DNA of 64,000 nt from Actinomycetota bacterium (lineage in GTDB: Bacteria; Actinomycetota; Thermoleophilia; BMS3ABIN01), in contig JACRMB010000003.1 in the NCBI GenBank assembly GCA_016235065.1, positions 124,001 through 188,000 of the forward strand. Direction: 5' to 3'. Positions 49,794 through 58,987 of this stretch are shown here, one piece after another; within the stretch, counting starts at the first letter, position 1; each line of letters starts with the position of its first letter. Under the pieces are notes generated by a model. It searched no databases. It had not been told where the DNA came from and saw only the letters and a program-made list of their open reading frames with translations. The position numbers and the translations under genes were made by a program.

Positions 49794-50441
49794 TCAGGCG
49801 GCTTTCAGTGCCTCCCGGGCCAGTGCTCCCACGGTCGTTTGAACCAGTTCGCCGTTTTCATAGAGACGAAGCTCACCCTCATCTCCGGTCATGCCGCCGA
49901 TGGTCTCGTCAGCATTGACCCCTGCGCGCCTTGCAGCCCAGACGGCCAACCCTCTAACCGCCGGGTCATCGTGTTCAAGCGACTTCCTGATGAGCTCGTC
50001 ACAGTCGGCGATATCAGTGATGCCTGCTTCGCCCATGCGCCCGACGGCCCTGAGAACGCCCTTGAGAAAGACTTTCTCTTCGTCTTCCGAATGCAGCGAG
50101 ACGATGATCGGCGGGATATCGGGAAAGTACCGGGGCGCGGCGATGGCTATCTCGGCAAGCAGTTCAGGGGCGCTCCACCCCATTCCACCCGATTCCTCGC
50201 GGGCCGACCAGAGGATACGCTGGACCACGTTGCGGACGGCCTCCCGGTTCTCAACAGCGACTGCGCGTGCAGCTACGCCCATGGCTTCGATAGCCCGCCA
50301 GCAGAGCAGGTCGTCCTTGTTATAAGCCAGGGCCACTAGCTTGCTGAAAGTGCGCTTGTCGTCCTGGGCCAACGCCGCAATCCGCTCATAGTCTCCCGCG
50401 AGCAGGGCCTGCCTGAGTTCGATCTTGAGTGATGCCGCCAT
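49794..50441 (-). CDS. HEAT-repeat-like protein, DVU0298 type
   Basis: A 215-residue helical protein. 'LLCWRAIEAMGVAARAVAVE', 'RILWSAREESGGMGWSAPEL' and 'ADCDELIRKSLEHDDPAVRG' are the blocks of a conserved family in sulfate reducers and other anaerobes that I recall as DVU0298-like. It looks like a small HEAT-type scaffold; function unknown. It is tail to tail with the nucleotidyltransferase gene (8-bp gap) and 64 bp downstream of ugd on the same strand. Confidence 0.65.
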   Translation of the reverse strand: MAASLKIELRQALLAGDYERIAALAQDDKRTFSKLVALAYNKDDLLCWRAIEAMGVAARAVAVENREAVRNVVQRILWSAREESGGMGWSAPELLAEIAIAAPRYFPDIPPIIVSLHSEDEEKVFLKGVLRAVGRMGEAGITDIADCDELIRKSLEHDDPAVRGLAVWAARRAGVNADETIGGMTGDEGELRLYENGELVQTTVGALAREALKAA

Positions 50442-50505
50442 AAGAAGATTTTAACCGGGGGAAGGGAAGGTGAAACCAGGAGCACTGGTCCGGGAGCCGC
50501 AGCAG

Positions 50506-51804
50506 CTAGGTGCGGCCGATACCCTCGTAAGTGAATCCCGCATCGCGTACTTTCTGCGGATCGAGGAAGTTGCGGCCGTCGATGATCAGCGGGTGGCGCA
50601 TGAGCTTCTTCATCTCCTCGAGGGGCAGTTCGGCGAACTCTTCCCACTCAGTGACAAGAACCACAGCGTCGCTGTCCTTGACCGCCGAGAGGATGTCATC
50701 ACAAAGCAGGATGCCACGGACAGCCTTGGCGGCGTAAGGGATAGCTACGGGGTCGTAAGCCTTCACCAGGGCGCCGTCGCCAAGCAGCCGTGAAGCCAGG
50801 ACGATCGACGAAGCTTCACGCAGGTCGCTGGTGTTGGGCTTGAAGGCGAGGCCGAGCAGAGCGATCGTCTTGTCCGCCAGCGTCCCCAGGTGCTTCTGCA
50901 GCTTGTTGACTACCCGCCGCTTCTGTAATTCATTTACCTCTATGACCGCGGTGAGCAGCTGGAAATGATAGCCGGAGTTACCGGCGATCTGCTTGAGCGC
51001 GGTCACGTCCTTGGGAAAACACGAACCGCCGAATCCGATGCCGGCGTTGAGAAAATGCTTGCCGATGCGCTTGTCGCGGCCCATGCCGTCAGCGACCACG
51101 GTCACGTCGGCGCCTACCTCTTCACAGACGTTGGCTATCTCGTTGATGAAAGAGATCTTGGTTGCCAGGAAGGCGTTGGATGCATACTTGATCATCTCCG
51201 CGGTGGGGATGTTGGTGCGCAGGACCTGGGCATCCACGTCCTTGTAAAGCGCTGCGACTTTTTCGCCGGCTTCCGGATTACGCGAGCCGATGACCACCCG
51301 GTCGGGATTGAGGAAGTCGCCGATTGCTGATCCCTCCCGGAGGAACTCCGGATTGGATACATAGTCGATATTGCCGACGTCCATCCGCGCCAGCTCCGAG
51401 CTTATCTTGTTGCCGGTGCCGACGGGCACGGTACTCTTCATGACCAGGATGTGGTGATCGGTTGAAAGCCCGGGAAGCGCGGACATTACCGCGAAGACAC
51501 GGCTGAGGTCGGCGTCCCCGGTAAAGGTCGGAGGCGTATCCACCGCGATGAAGACCAGTTCGCAGTTCTCGAATATGTCTGTCAGCGAAGTGGTGAACGT
51601 CATGCGCTCACGGTTCTTCGCCACCAGCTCGGGCAGGCCCGGCTCGTAGATAGGCACCTGGCCTTCCCTGAGAGCCGCGATCTTCTCGACATCGATATCC
51701 ATACAGATCACATCATTGCCGAGTTCGGCCAGGCAGGTTCCAGTGACAAGGCCTACATAGCCTATGCCGATCATGCCTACCGATGTTTTTTCTTTAGCCA
51801 TCAT
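50506..51804 (-). CDS. ugd: UDP-glucose 6-dehydrogenase family enzyme
   Basis: A 432-residue nucleotide-sugar dehydrogenase. 'VGMIGIGYVGLVTGTCLAEL' is the NAD site, 'VSNPEFLREGSAIGDF' and 'AFLATKISFINEIAN' form the core, and 'GIGFGGSCFPKDVTAL' carries the catalytic Cys. UDP-glucose is the likely substrate (to UDP-glucuronate); GDP-mannose or UDP-HexNAc cannot be excluded. Its start overlaps the LCP gene's stop by 4 bp, so the pair is co-translated and likely contributes to a wall glycan. Confidence 0.93.
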   Translation of the reverse strand: MMAKEKTSVGMIGIGYVGLVTGTCLAELGNDVICMDIDVEKIAALREGQVPIYEPGLPELVAKNRERMTFTTSLTDIFENCELVFIAVDTPPTFTGDADLSRVFAVMSALPGLSTDHHILVMKSTVPVGTGNKISSELARMDVGNIDYVSNPEFLREGSAIGDFLNPDRVVIGSRNPEAGEKVAALYKDVDAQVLRTNIPTAEMIKYASNAFLATKISFINEIANVCEEVGADVTVVADGMGRDKRIGKHFLNAGIGFGGSCFPKDVTALKQIAGNSGYHFQLLTAVIEVNELQKRRVVNKLQKHLGTLADKTIALLGLAFKPNTSDLREASSIVLASRLLGDGALVKAYDPVAIPYAAKAVRGILLCDDILSAVKDSDAVVLVTEWEEFAELPLEEMKKLMRHPLIIDGRNFLDPQKVRDAGFTYEGIGRT

Positions 51805-53549
51805 ACGGTCTTGAAAGATACTGCCAGCTGGACCATGGTGTCCTCGCTCAGCGTGTTTTGCAGTGAATTGCTTAACCAGTAAACTACATCGCCGTCCTGC
51901 CAGGCGAGATATTTCAGCTTGTCGCCAACATAATAAAAGCGGTAATTCCTGCCTGAGACCTCACGTTCGATGGTCGCATTATCGAGCAGCGGCGCATTGG
52001 CGAACGTCGTCTCCATGATGCCCCAGCTGTCTCCCGTCTCACTCTCGCCGACGACCTTGAGTGCCGGGCGGGGTCCATCATCCGTCTGGATCTCATAGAT
52101 ATGAAAATCGGCATAATCAAATTCCGCCGGGAAGCTGGTTGGCTTCTGTACTTTGAACGGAACCTGCAATGAAGCCGACTGCCAGCTGCGGAGTCCCGTT
52201 TCGGAGTCCTGCTCGAAGTTCAGCGCCGATTTCACTTCGGGCTGCTTCTCGGTCAGCTGTCCTTCAAAGTTGCTTCCTACCGCGACCAGCACCTGGGCTT
52301 TCGTGCTCAGCTCCGGAGGCATCGGCGAAACCGTCGCAGGCTTGAGCAGGGTAGCCAGTTCCTCGGCCGCCTGCTGGTTTCCTTCGCGGAAGTATATCTG
52401 ATTATCCCCATAACTGTTACTGGCGTTGCCGCCTATGGCGACCGAGGTGAAACCCTTCTGCATCAGCAGGTTGGCGGCCAGGCTGGCGGCGCCTTCAACG
52501 CCGTTGCCATTGAGTACCTCGAGGGGGGTTTTTTTGGTTTTTTCTGAAGGGACTTCAGGCGCTGCGGCGCCGGGGATCTGCGGCTCAGGTTTGGCGAAAG
52601 CCGGCGAATTGAAATCTTCGAGCGCCTGTGAGAACGCTTCTCTGGAAACAGCCAGATAACCGCCGTTCAATTCATCCACGGGAGCCTGCACCTGGAAGAT
52701 GCGGTCGCGGCTGAGGCCCATTATGAACTTCGTCAGCGAAAGCACGTCGCTGCGGCCGATGTCCGAGGTCGTGTTGCTGGCGAATACGTCGGCCAGCTCG
52801 GGGATCTTGGTTATGTTGCCCCATTTCATGGACTGGGCCTTGGTGTCGTTGATAAAGAGCTGCTGGCGTGCGATCCGCATGAAATCACTGTCGGTGTGGC
52901 GATAACGGACAAAAGCCAGAGCGTCCTTGCCGCTAAGCTTCTGATAGCCGGGATAGATATCGATCGGCTCATACTCCTGCCCCCAGAGGGCGTCGCTGTT
53001 ATCGTTGAAGTAGCGCTTGTCCACGTCTATGTAGACCCCGCCCATGGCGTCAACAGCTTTCTCGAAGCCGGTGTAGTCGACCATGACGAAGTGGTGGACC
53101 GGCTGCCCGGTGAGTTCCCGCACGGTTTCGATGGCCAGGGGGGCGCCGCCCACAGCGTAAGCTGAATTTATCTTGTCCTGGCCGACTCCGGGGATGTTGA
53201 CGACCAGGTCACGGGGCATCGAGAGTATCGAAAGACATTCGCCCTTGGGATTGACCCGCGCCAGCATTATCGTGTCCGAGCGTTTGTTGGTGCCATCAGG
53301 GTCCGAATCGGTACCCATGATGAGGATGTTCTCAGGCTCGTCGGGAAGGGGGATGTCCAGCTGCTGCTTGGCCTCGTAGATGACCTCGGTATCGAGTCCG
53401 ATCTTTCCGAGTGTATGGTAAACGAAGATGAAGCCGGCAATACCCACAGCTAGAATTATTACCAGGAGGGAGAGGGCGGTCCACTTGAGTATCCTCTTCC
53501 ATAGCGCCGGTTTTTTGTAATGCCGCCCGCGTTGTGGAATCAAACCCAT
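51801..53549 (-). CDS. LytR-CpsA-Psr family ligase with LytR_C domain
   Basis: A 582-residue membrane-anchored enzyme. An N-terminal helix (about 20-45) leads to the LCP domain with 'ILIMGTDSDPDGTNKRSDTI', 'LSMPRDLVVNIPGVGQDKIN' and 'ALAFVRYRHTDSDFMRIARQ' (conserved Arg and Asp residues). A LytR_C domain ('LEVLNGNGVEGAASLAANLL') follows at about 355-440, then a unique domain of about 130 residues. LCP enzymes attach glycopolymers from undecaprenyl carriers to peptidoglycan. With ugd downstream in the same transcript, it probably anchors a uronic-acid-containing glycan. Confidence 0.93.
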   Translation of the reverse strand: MGLIPQRGRHYKKPALWKRILKWTALSLLVIILAVGIAGFIFVYHTLGKIGLDTEVIYEAKQQLDIPLPDEPENILIMGTDSDPDGTNKRSDTIMLARVNPKGECLSILSMPRDLVVNIPGVGQDKINSAYAVGGAPLAIETVRELTGQPVHHFVMVDYTGFEKAVDAMGGVYIDVDKRYFNDNSDALWGQEYEPIDIYPGYQKLSGKDALAFVRYRHTDSDFMRIARQQLFINDTKAQSMKWGNITKIPELADVFASNTTSDIGRSDVLSLTKFIMGLSRDRIFQVQAPVDELNGGYLAVSREAFSQALEDFNSPAFAKPEPQIPGAAAPEVPSEKTKKTPLEVLNGNGVEGAASLAANLLMQKGFTSVAIGGNASNSYGDNQIYFREGNQQAAEELATLLKPATVSPMPPELSTKAQVLVAVGSNFEGQLTEKQPEVKSALNFEQDSETGLRSWQSASLQVPFKVQKPTSFPAEFDYADFHIYEIQTDDGPRPALKVVGESETGDSWGIMETTFANAPLLDNATIEREVSGRNYRFYYVGDKLKYLAWQDGDVVYWLSNSLQNTLSEDTMVQLAVSFKTV

Positions 53550-53575
53550 AGCCTTTGTCGAGGATCTTTCATAAC

Positions 53576-53604
53576 TTAAAAAAAGCCTCTTGGGGGAGGC
53601 TCAA
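53576..53604 (-). terminator. Intrinsic terminator of the GT4 gene
   Basis: On the minus strand AGCCTC-CCCCAA-GAGGCT forms a 6-bp stem (53584-53601) followed by eight T. It separates the glycosyltransferase transcript from the LCP-ugd transcript. Confidence 0.8.
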
Positions 53605-53648
53605 ACCGCCGTCAATTATAGCTTACGCGGGCTAATCGAACAAGAACG

Positions 53649-54671
53649 CTAGCATTCGAGGATTTTCCGGTAGATTTTTTCATACCCGTCGGTGCATTTG
53701 CTGACGCTGAAATTCTCCTGTACATGCCGGCGGCACTCTGCCGGATCGATGCTGTCTATGCGCCCGATAGCGTCTACCATACCATCAGCGTCGGGCACCA
53801 GGAATCCGGACCGGCCATCTGCTACAACCTCAGGAACCGAGCCTTCCGGGAAGGCTATCACCGGGGTTCCGGCTGCCATGGCTTCGATCATCACCAGCCC
53901 GAAAGGCTCCGGCCACTGGATCGGGAAAAGAAAAGCCTTCGCCTTGGAGAACAGGTTCCATTTCTCGGTCAGGGTCACTTCTCCCACAAAACTGATGTGC
54001 TCTCCGTCCACATGGGGCTTGACCATGGTTTCGTAGTAATCCCGGGACTGGTGCTGGATGGCGCCGGCGATCACCAGTCTTTCACCGGTGCGCTTCGCGA
54101 CCTCGATCGCCGTATGGAACCCCTTGTCTTCGCACAATCTGCCGAAAGCCAGCAGATAGTCCTCTTTCTCATCCCTGCCGCGATATGGCCAGCCCTCCAC
54201 ATCGATGGGATTGTAGACGGTGCCGGCATGTTGCAGGTCCGGACAGCAGCTGCGCTGGTAATCGCTGATGCTGACGTAATGGGCCGAATCGCGGAATTCC
54301 TGGTAGAAGCCGCAGATGTCGTGGGTGAACGGGCCGTGAAGGGTATGGACGACCGGTGTGTCGACAAGCTCGGCGAAGGCGACTCCTGCAAAGCCGCTGT
54401 GATCGTGGATTATGTCGAATTCATCAGCCCGGCGCAGGCAGGCGGCTACCTGCCGGACGTCGTATAACGTCTCGCCTATGCGGTCGGGCATCTGTTCGTC
54501 AAAAACAGATTCGAGCTTCGCCGCTGTGATGGAATCTCCGGTCGCGAAGAGTGTGACTTCATTACCGCGACCCACCAGCTCCTCGGTGAGGTAATGGACC
54601 ACCCATTCGATTCCTCCGTACCCAGCGGGTGGGATCTTGATCCACGGCGGAGCGAGCATAGCGATTTTCAT
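53649..54671 (-). CDS. GT4 family glycosyltransferase
   Basis: A 340-residue GT-B enzyme: 'IAMLAPPWIKIPPAGYGGIE' is the acceptor-side glycine loop, 'DIIHDHSGFAG', 'YLLAFGRLCEDKGFHTAIEV', and the donor motif 'PEPFGLVMIEAMAAGTPVIA' with E-x7-E. Relatives glycosylate lipids or make small glycosides. ATG 54671 was chosen at the conserved MKIA start; no strong ribosome-binding site is seen. It is just downstream of nrnA (28 bp). Confidence 0.88.
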   Translation of the reverse strand: MKIAMLAPPWIKIPPAGYGGIEWVVHYLTEELVGRGNEVTLFATGDSITAAKLESVFDEQMPDRIGETLYDVRQVAACLRRADEFDIIHDHSGFAGVAFAELVDTPVVHTLHGPFTHDICGFYQEFRDSAHYVSISDYQRSCCPDLQHAGTVYNPIDVEGWPYRGRDEKEDYLLAFGRLCEDKGFHTAIEVAKRTGERLVIAGAIQHQSRDYYETMVKPHVDGEHISFVGEVTLTEKWNLFSKAKAFLFPIQWPEPFGLVMIEAMAAGTPVIAFPEGSVPEVVADGRSGFLVPDADGMVDAIGRIDSIDPAECRRHVQENFSVSKCTDGYEKIYRKILEC

Positions 54672-54699
54672 GGGATTTTTTACCCGTGCCGGTTTGATT

Positions 54700-55740
54700 C
54701 TAATCCTCTTCCAGCGCGCGGGCGACACTCGCTGTCAGGTAGTCGATTATCTCCTGGGAACTCTCGTCCTCGGCGGTGTATCCCGCCGCCTGCCTGTGTC
54801 CGCCGCCGCCTTTGGCGCCTGCAATCCTCTGAACGTCTAACGCCTCGGAAGAAGACCTCAGGCTGACCCGGTACAGGGTCTTTCCGGGTGCATCCTCATG
54901 GCCGGGTTCAACAGAGCCACCGGGCCGGGCATAGATAAGCGCGGCCACCCTGACCCCCTCGATGGCGCGGAGGTTGTCCACCAGGCCTTCAGTGAGGCCG
55001 TTGCCGGCTCCCGCGGACTCGAAGTCCTCCCGGTCGAGCAGCCCGATAGCCAGACTGCCATCGCAGGCTATGGTCATGTTAGTCAGCAGCCGGCAGAGAA
55101 GCCGGGACTTGGCGAGCGGAACCGTCTCGTAGACGTTATGGAATATCTCTGTGTGATCGACCCCCCGGGAGATGAGATCGGCCGCGACCCGGAAAGTCGT
55201 GGCCGTCGCGGAAGAGTACTGAAAACGGCCGCTGTCGACCAGGATGCCGGTGTAGAGCGCTTCGGCGATCTCCATCGTGAGTTCCACTCCCATCTTCCTG
55301 AGGACGAAATACAGGATCTCGGCTGTCGAGCTGGCCCCGGCGACCACCAGGTTCAGCTTGCCGAAGCGGGTATTGTCACTGTGATGGTCGATGTTGATGA
55401 TCCGTGAAGCGGTAACGACCAGATCCTCGTTGCCGATGCGCTCGGCGCTGCCGCAGTCGACCGATATAAGTGTCCTGGAGGCATGGTCGGTGGGAGGAGT
55501 CCCGAAGACCGCTTCGCTGAGCCCCGGGAGCCACCGGAACTCGGGAGCTACCGGGCTGTCGTCTGCCAGGTACATGACGCTGTCGGCGCCAAGACCGGAC
55601 ATGGCCCTGTGCATGGCAATCAGGCTGCCGATGGCGTCGCCGTCGGGCTTCACGTGGCAGGTTATCAGGACCCGCTTCTCCTGCCTGAGAGCGTCAGCGA
55701 GGGAGTCCAGGGTCCTGTCCATCGTCGTCTCTTGGTTCAT
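54700..55740 (-). CDS. nrnA: DHH/DHHA1 phosphoesterase, NrnA-like
   Basis: A 346-residue phosphoesterase of the NanoRNase/pAp-phosphatase group. Metal motifs: 'ITCHVKPDGDAIGSLIAM', 'LISVDCGSAERIG', 'RIINIDHHSDNTRFG', 'LYTGILVDSGRFQYS'. The DHHA1 part ends with 'GAKGGGGHRQAAGYTAED'. It degrades 2- to 5-nt RNA fragments and dephosphorylates pAp. GGGAG lies seven bases before ATG 55740. Confidence 0.93.
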   Translation of the reverse strand: MNQETTMDRTLDSLADALRQEKRVLITCHVKPDGDAIGSLIAMHRAMSGLGADSVMYLADDSPVAPEFRWLPGLSEAVFGTPPTDHASRTLISVDCGSAERIGNEDLVVTASRIINIDHHSDNTRFGKLNLVVAGASSTAEILYFVLRKMGVELTMEIAEALYTGILVDSGRFQYSSATATTFRVAADLISRGVDHTEIFHNVYETVPLAKSRLLCRLLTNMTIACDGSLAIGLLDREDFESAGAGNGLTEGLVDNLRAIEGVRVAALIYARPGGSVEPGHEDAPGKTLYRVSLRSSSEALDVQRIAGAKGGGGHRQAAGYTAEDESSQEIIDYLTASVARALEED

Positions 55741-55803
55741 CTGTGCACTCCCGATCTCTGTTTCCAGTCAGTTTCGGATGGCTGAATGCCTTCGTTAGGC
55801 ATC

Positions 55804-56865
55804 CTACTTCGACTTGTCCCCGGGCGCAATCGCCTCGCTGATCAGTTCGCTTCTCTCGCGTTCGATTATGAATCGTATCGCCAGCAGCAACAGCAGATAA
55901 AAGATGAATCCGGGGATGGCACTGAACTCATCCTTATAGAAAAGGAACAGCTGGCCCACGAATATCTGGACCAGCACAGAGCGCTCGAACATCCTGAAGG
56001 CTTCCAGGCGGGAACGGCGCAGGGACAGGACGCCCAGGGCGATGAAAACGGCTGAGATGACGGTGGACGCCAGGACAGCCCAGTCGGAGAAGCCGAACGC
56101 GTCGAGCTGGGACAGGATCTCGCCGGGATCCAGCAGAAGCGTCAGCACCATGCCAAGGCTGCCGGCGAATTGCAGGATGAAGAAAGCCTTGATCGCCGGC
56201 ATGAACCAGCGCCTGGTCGTCAGGTTGCGGTATCCGTCAAAAAGCCGCTTGCGCACACGGAGGAAAGGTCCAGGTTTTCCTGGCACGCTGGTGCTGGTGC
56301 TGGTGGCGATCTCGTTCAGCTTTCCAGTCAACGGATTCCCGGAACCGCTTTTGCCCAGATAGAAAAGGATCAGGCTGCGCTCCTCTTCAGTCGCCACGCC
56401 GATCGGCAGCTCCCGCATCTCGTTGATCGAGTTCACTAGATACTCTGTATCGGAATAAGCAGTAGACGTGAGGAACCAGCGGGATATCAGATAGAGGAAG
56501 ACGAAAGTGACATACATGATCGCCACAGCCGGCTGGAAGAAGTAGTCGTTGTCATTGGTGACGAACTTTCCTACTTCGTCTATGAAAAGTCCGAAGCCGA
56601 TGCCGCCAACCAGGGTGCCGAAAGCCTCGGCCTTTTTCCCCAGGAGGGTGAACAGGACGATGATGCTGATCGCCATCAGCAGGCCGCCCCAGAGAACATG
56701 GGCCACATGGAGAGCGCTACCACCTACCTGCGGGTAGCCGGTCAGCTCCAGGAACAGCCTCACCACCAGGATGGTCACGACAGCCGAGACCAGGAACAGC
56801 TCCAGCCGGTCCATCCCCCGGAGGTTCCGGTTCAGAAATTTACGGATTTTGTCTGGCATGCTCAT
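55804..56865 (-). CDS. Polytopic membrane protein of unknown function
   Basis: A 353-residue protein with about eight helices: two pairs in the first half, with 'GTLVGGIGFGLFIDEVGKFV' as the most conserved-looking block. A cytosolic middle segment (about 155-235) follows, then four more helices. The acidic/Arg pair in that block resembles a family in Actinomycetota annotated only as membrane proteins. ATG 56865 was chosen over TTG 56904 because GAGG lies upstream. No function is suggested by the neighbours. Confidence 0.6.
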   Translation of the reverse strand: MSMPDKIRKFLNRNLRGMDRLELFLVSAVVTILVVRLFLELTGYPQVGGSALHVAHVLWGGLLMAISIIVLFTLLGKKAEAFGTLVGGIGFGLFIDEVGKFVTNDNDYFFQPAVAIMYVTFVFLYLISRWFLTSTAYSDTEYLVNSINEMRELPIGVATEEERSLILFYLGKSGSGNPLTGKLNEIATSTSTSVPGKPGPFLRVRKRLFDGYRNLTTRRWFMPAIKAFFILQFAGSLGMVLTLLLDPGEILSQLDAFGFSDWAVLASTVISAVFIALGVLSLRRSRLEAFRMFERSVLVQIFVGQLFLFYKDEFSAIPGFIFYLLLLLAIRFIIERERSELISEAIAPGDKSK

Positions 56866-57062
56866 TTGAATGGCGGCCTCGCCGGGAATCGTCGGGATAA
56901 ACAATGAACGTCAAACCTGGCTATTCTGGAAGATTCTCTACCCGGTTCAGTGAACCTTTATTCCAGTGCCGGATATGCACGGAGCAAGGATAACGGAATA
57001 TGGGTCAACTAATTTTCCGAAAGGCCGAAGGTTAAGCATCCTTTTAAGGAGGCTGGTCCGTC

Positions 57063-58799
57063 ATGACCGCAAAAATATTCAGAAAATCAATTATTTATGG
57101 GATAGTCGGCGCCCTGCTGGGTGTCGTATACGCATTTATCGCTGTCGTTATCCTTGATCCGCTGCTGGGAGTCGAACTACAGAAGATACACCTGGTTCTG
57201 GCTCCACTTCTTCTAGGCACGGTCGCGCTATTGATTGGCAGGCATGCAGAGGTCCTGGAAGATGCGAAGAAACGTTTCTCGGTGCTCACGCAGCAGGCCA
57301 TCATCGATAAACACTGGGATGTATCGTTCGAAGATGAGTACATTCCCACCTGCTGGGAGGTCAAGAAATGCGACAAGACCGACTGCCCGGTTCACGGAAA
57401 ACATAATGTCCGTTGCTGGCTGGTGGCCGGCACATTCTGCCGTGGTGAAGTCCAGGGCAAGTTTGCCCAGAAGCTTGGCAACTGCTCCAAGTGCACGATT
57501 TATCAGACTGCTCTTGCCCATAATCCGGTGAGCGAGATAAGTGAGAATTTTTACAGCCTGATGTGGGCCCTTCGGGAAAAAGAGGACATGCTGGGTGATG
57601 CCCACGACAAGCTCCAGGGCCAGTATGCAGAGCTGGCTGAGCATCATAAAAAAGCCAAAGAGATGGCGAACACGGATGGGCTGACAGGACTCAAGAACCA
57701 CGGCCATTTTCAGCGGCACCTTCACCACGAAGTCGACCGCGCCAGGAGATATGAACGCCCCCTCTCCCTGATCATGATCGATCTTGATTTCTTCAAGCAG
57801 GTCAACGACAAGTTCGGTCATCAAAAGGGAGACGCGGTATTGAAGCACGTAGGAAGAATATTGCGTGAGGAGTGTCGGGACGTTGATTACGTAGCCAGAT
57901 ACGGAGGCGAAGAGTTCGTCATCGTGATGCCCGAGACTACAGCTCCCAGCGCTATCGATGCGGCAAACAGGCTGCGGGAAAAGATCGAGATGCTCTACCT
58001 CGAGGTCAACCTCCCCGAGCATCAGACGGGCGCCAGTTTCGGCGTGGCTGATTTTCCTGATTGCGCGCCAGATAACACCAGTCTGATCGCGGCTGCGGAC
58101 GGCGCTCTGCTCTTTGCAAAGAGGCAGGGGCGGAACCGGGTCTCCTACTTCAGGGATCTGTCAGATGCCGAGCTGAGCGGCGACGATCTGGATAATCTCA
58201 ACACCAGGCTGGAAGGAGCTGGTTTCCAGACTATCCGCGTGCTCGCCAAGGCTGTGGATGTGCGGGACCAGTATCCGGAGCACGATATGAATAACCTCTC
58301 GCGGGTCGCTACTTCCCTGGCGAGGGAGCTGAGCTTCACTCCGGATCAGGTCGAGGCGCTCATTCTTGCCACCAAGCTGCATGACATCGGCAAGATCGGC
58401 ATCCCGAAGAAGATATTGCAGAAGACGGACCATCTGCTTCCCGAAGAGCTCGAGATTCTACGCCAGCATCCCCAGATGGGAGAACAGATCCTTCAGGAGG
58501 CCAATACGGTCAAGGACCTGATCGCGGCCGTCCTGTATCATCATGAAAGATGGGATGGAAAGGGTTATCCTGAAGGTCTTCATGGTGAAGAGATACCGCT
58601 TATGGCGCGCATCGTGGGCATTCTTGACGCGTACCGGGCGATGCGCAGCGACCGCCCCTACAGCAAGGCGTTGTCTGTCAACGAAGCCATAGCCGAGCTT
58701 CGCTCTGCGGCAGGAAGCCAGTTCGATCCCGTGCTGGTCGAGAAGTTTGTCCAGTTGCTGAACGAAGAAGAAGGGAAGCACCTGAAGCGGGTTGGATAG
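57063..58799 (+). CDS. Membrane GGDEF plus HD-GYP protein with cysteine-rich 'two-CW' domain
   Basis: A 578-residue signalling protein. Two membrane helices lie near 10-60. A Cys-rich segment 'CWEVKKCDKTDCPVHGKHNV' to 'LGNCSKCTIYQ' (around 100-150) matches the two-CW pattern, probably binding a metal or cluster. A coiled coil leads to the GGDEF domain, 'ARYGGEEFVIVMP' (around residue 280), and then HD-GYP, with 'TKLHDIGKIGIPKKIL' (H440) and 'HHERWDGKGYPEGLHGEEIP'. It can both make and break cyclic di-GMP by motif. No GEMM riboswitch was seen upstream. AAGGAGG precedes ATG 57063. Confidence 0.88.
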   Translation: MTAKIFRKSIIYGIVGALLGVVYAFIAVVILDPLLGVELQKIHLVLAPLLLGTVALLIGRHAEVLEDAKKRFSVLTQQAIIDKHWDVSFEDEYIPTCWEVKKCDKTDCPVHGKHNVRCWLVAGTFCRGEVQGKFAQKLGNCSKCTIYQTALAHNPVSEISENFYSLMWALREKEDMLGDAHDKLQGQYAELAEHHKKAKEMANTDGLTGLKNHGHFQRHLHHEVDRARRYERPLSLIMIDLDFFKQVNDKFGHQKGDAVLKHVGRILREECRDVDYVARYGGEEFVIVMPETTAPSAIDAANRLREKIEMLYLEVNLPEHQTGASFGVADFPDCAPDNTSLIAAADGALLFAKRQGRNRVSYFRDLSDAELSGDDLDNLNTRLEGAGFQTIRVLAKAVDVRDQYPEHDMNNLSRVATSLARELSFTPDQVEALILATKLHDIGKIGIPKKILQKTDHLLPEELEILRQHPQMGEQILQEANTVKDLIAAVLYHHERWDGKGYPEGLHGEEIPLMARIVGILDAYRAMRSDRPYSKALSVNEAIAELRSAAGSQFDPVLVEKFVQLLNEEEGKHLKRVG

Positions 58800-58808
58800 G
58801 GTCGATCA

Positions 58809-58885
58809 TGGTGCCCCGAGAAGGATTCGAACCTTCGACCTACCGCTTAGGAGGCGGTCGCTCTAATCCTCTGAGCTATCGGGGC
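58809..58885 (-). tRNA. tRNA-Arg (anticodon CCT)
   Basis: The minus strand folds into a full cloverleaf: acceptor GCCCCGA/TCGGGGC, D-arm GCTC/GAGC, anticodon stem ACCGC/GCGGT with loop CTCCTAA, T-arm GAAGG-TTCGAAT-CCTTC. CCA is encoded at 58811-58809. Anticodon CCT reads the arginine codon AGG. It stands alone, 9 bp beyond the convergent GGDEF gene. Confidence 0.97.
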
Positions 58886-58987
58886 ATATGGAAGCTATGA
58901 AAGTGTAGCAAATCGGGGACCAATGCTTCCATCAGGCCGATCAGCACCACTGTCTTGAACTGATTCCGCCAGGCGTCACATGCGACC

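Noticed and set aside
56905-57062. Possible cyclic-di-GMP riboswitch before the GGDEF/HD-GYP gene
   Set aside because: I looked for the GEMM core (GCAAA..CGAAAG..GACGCAAAGCC) and did not find it.
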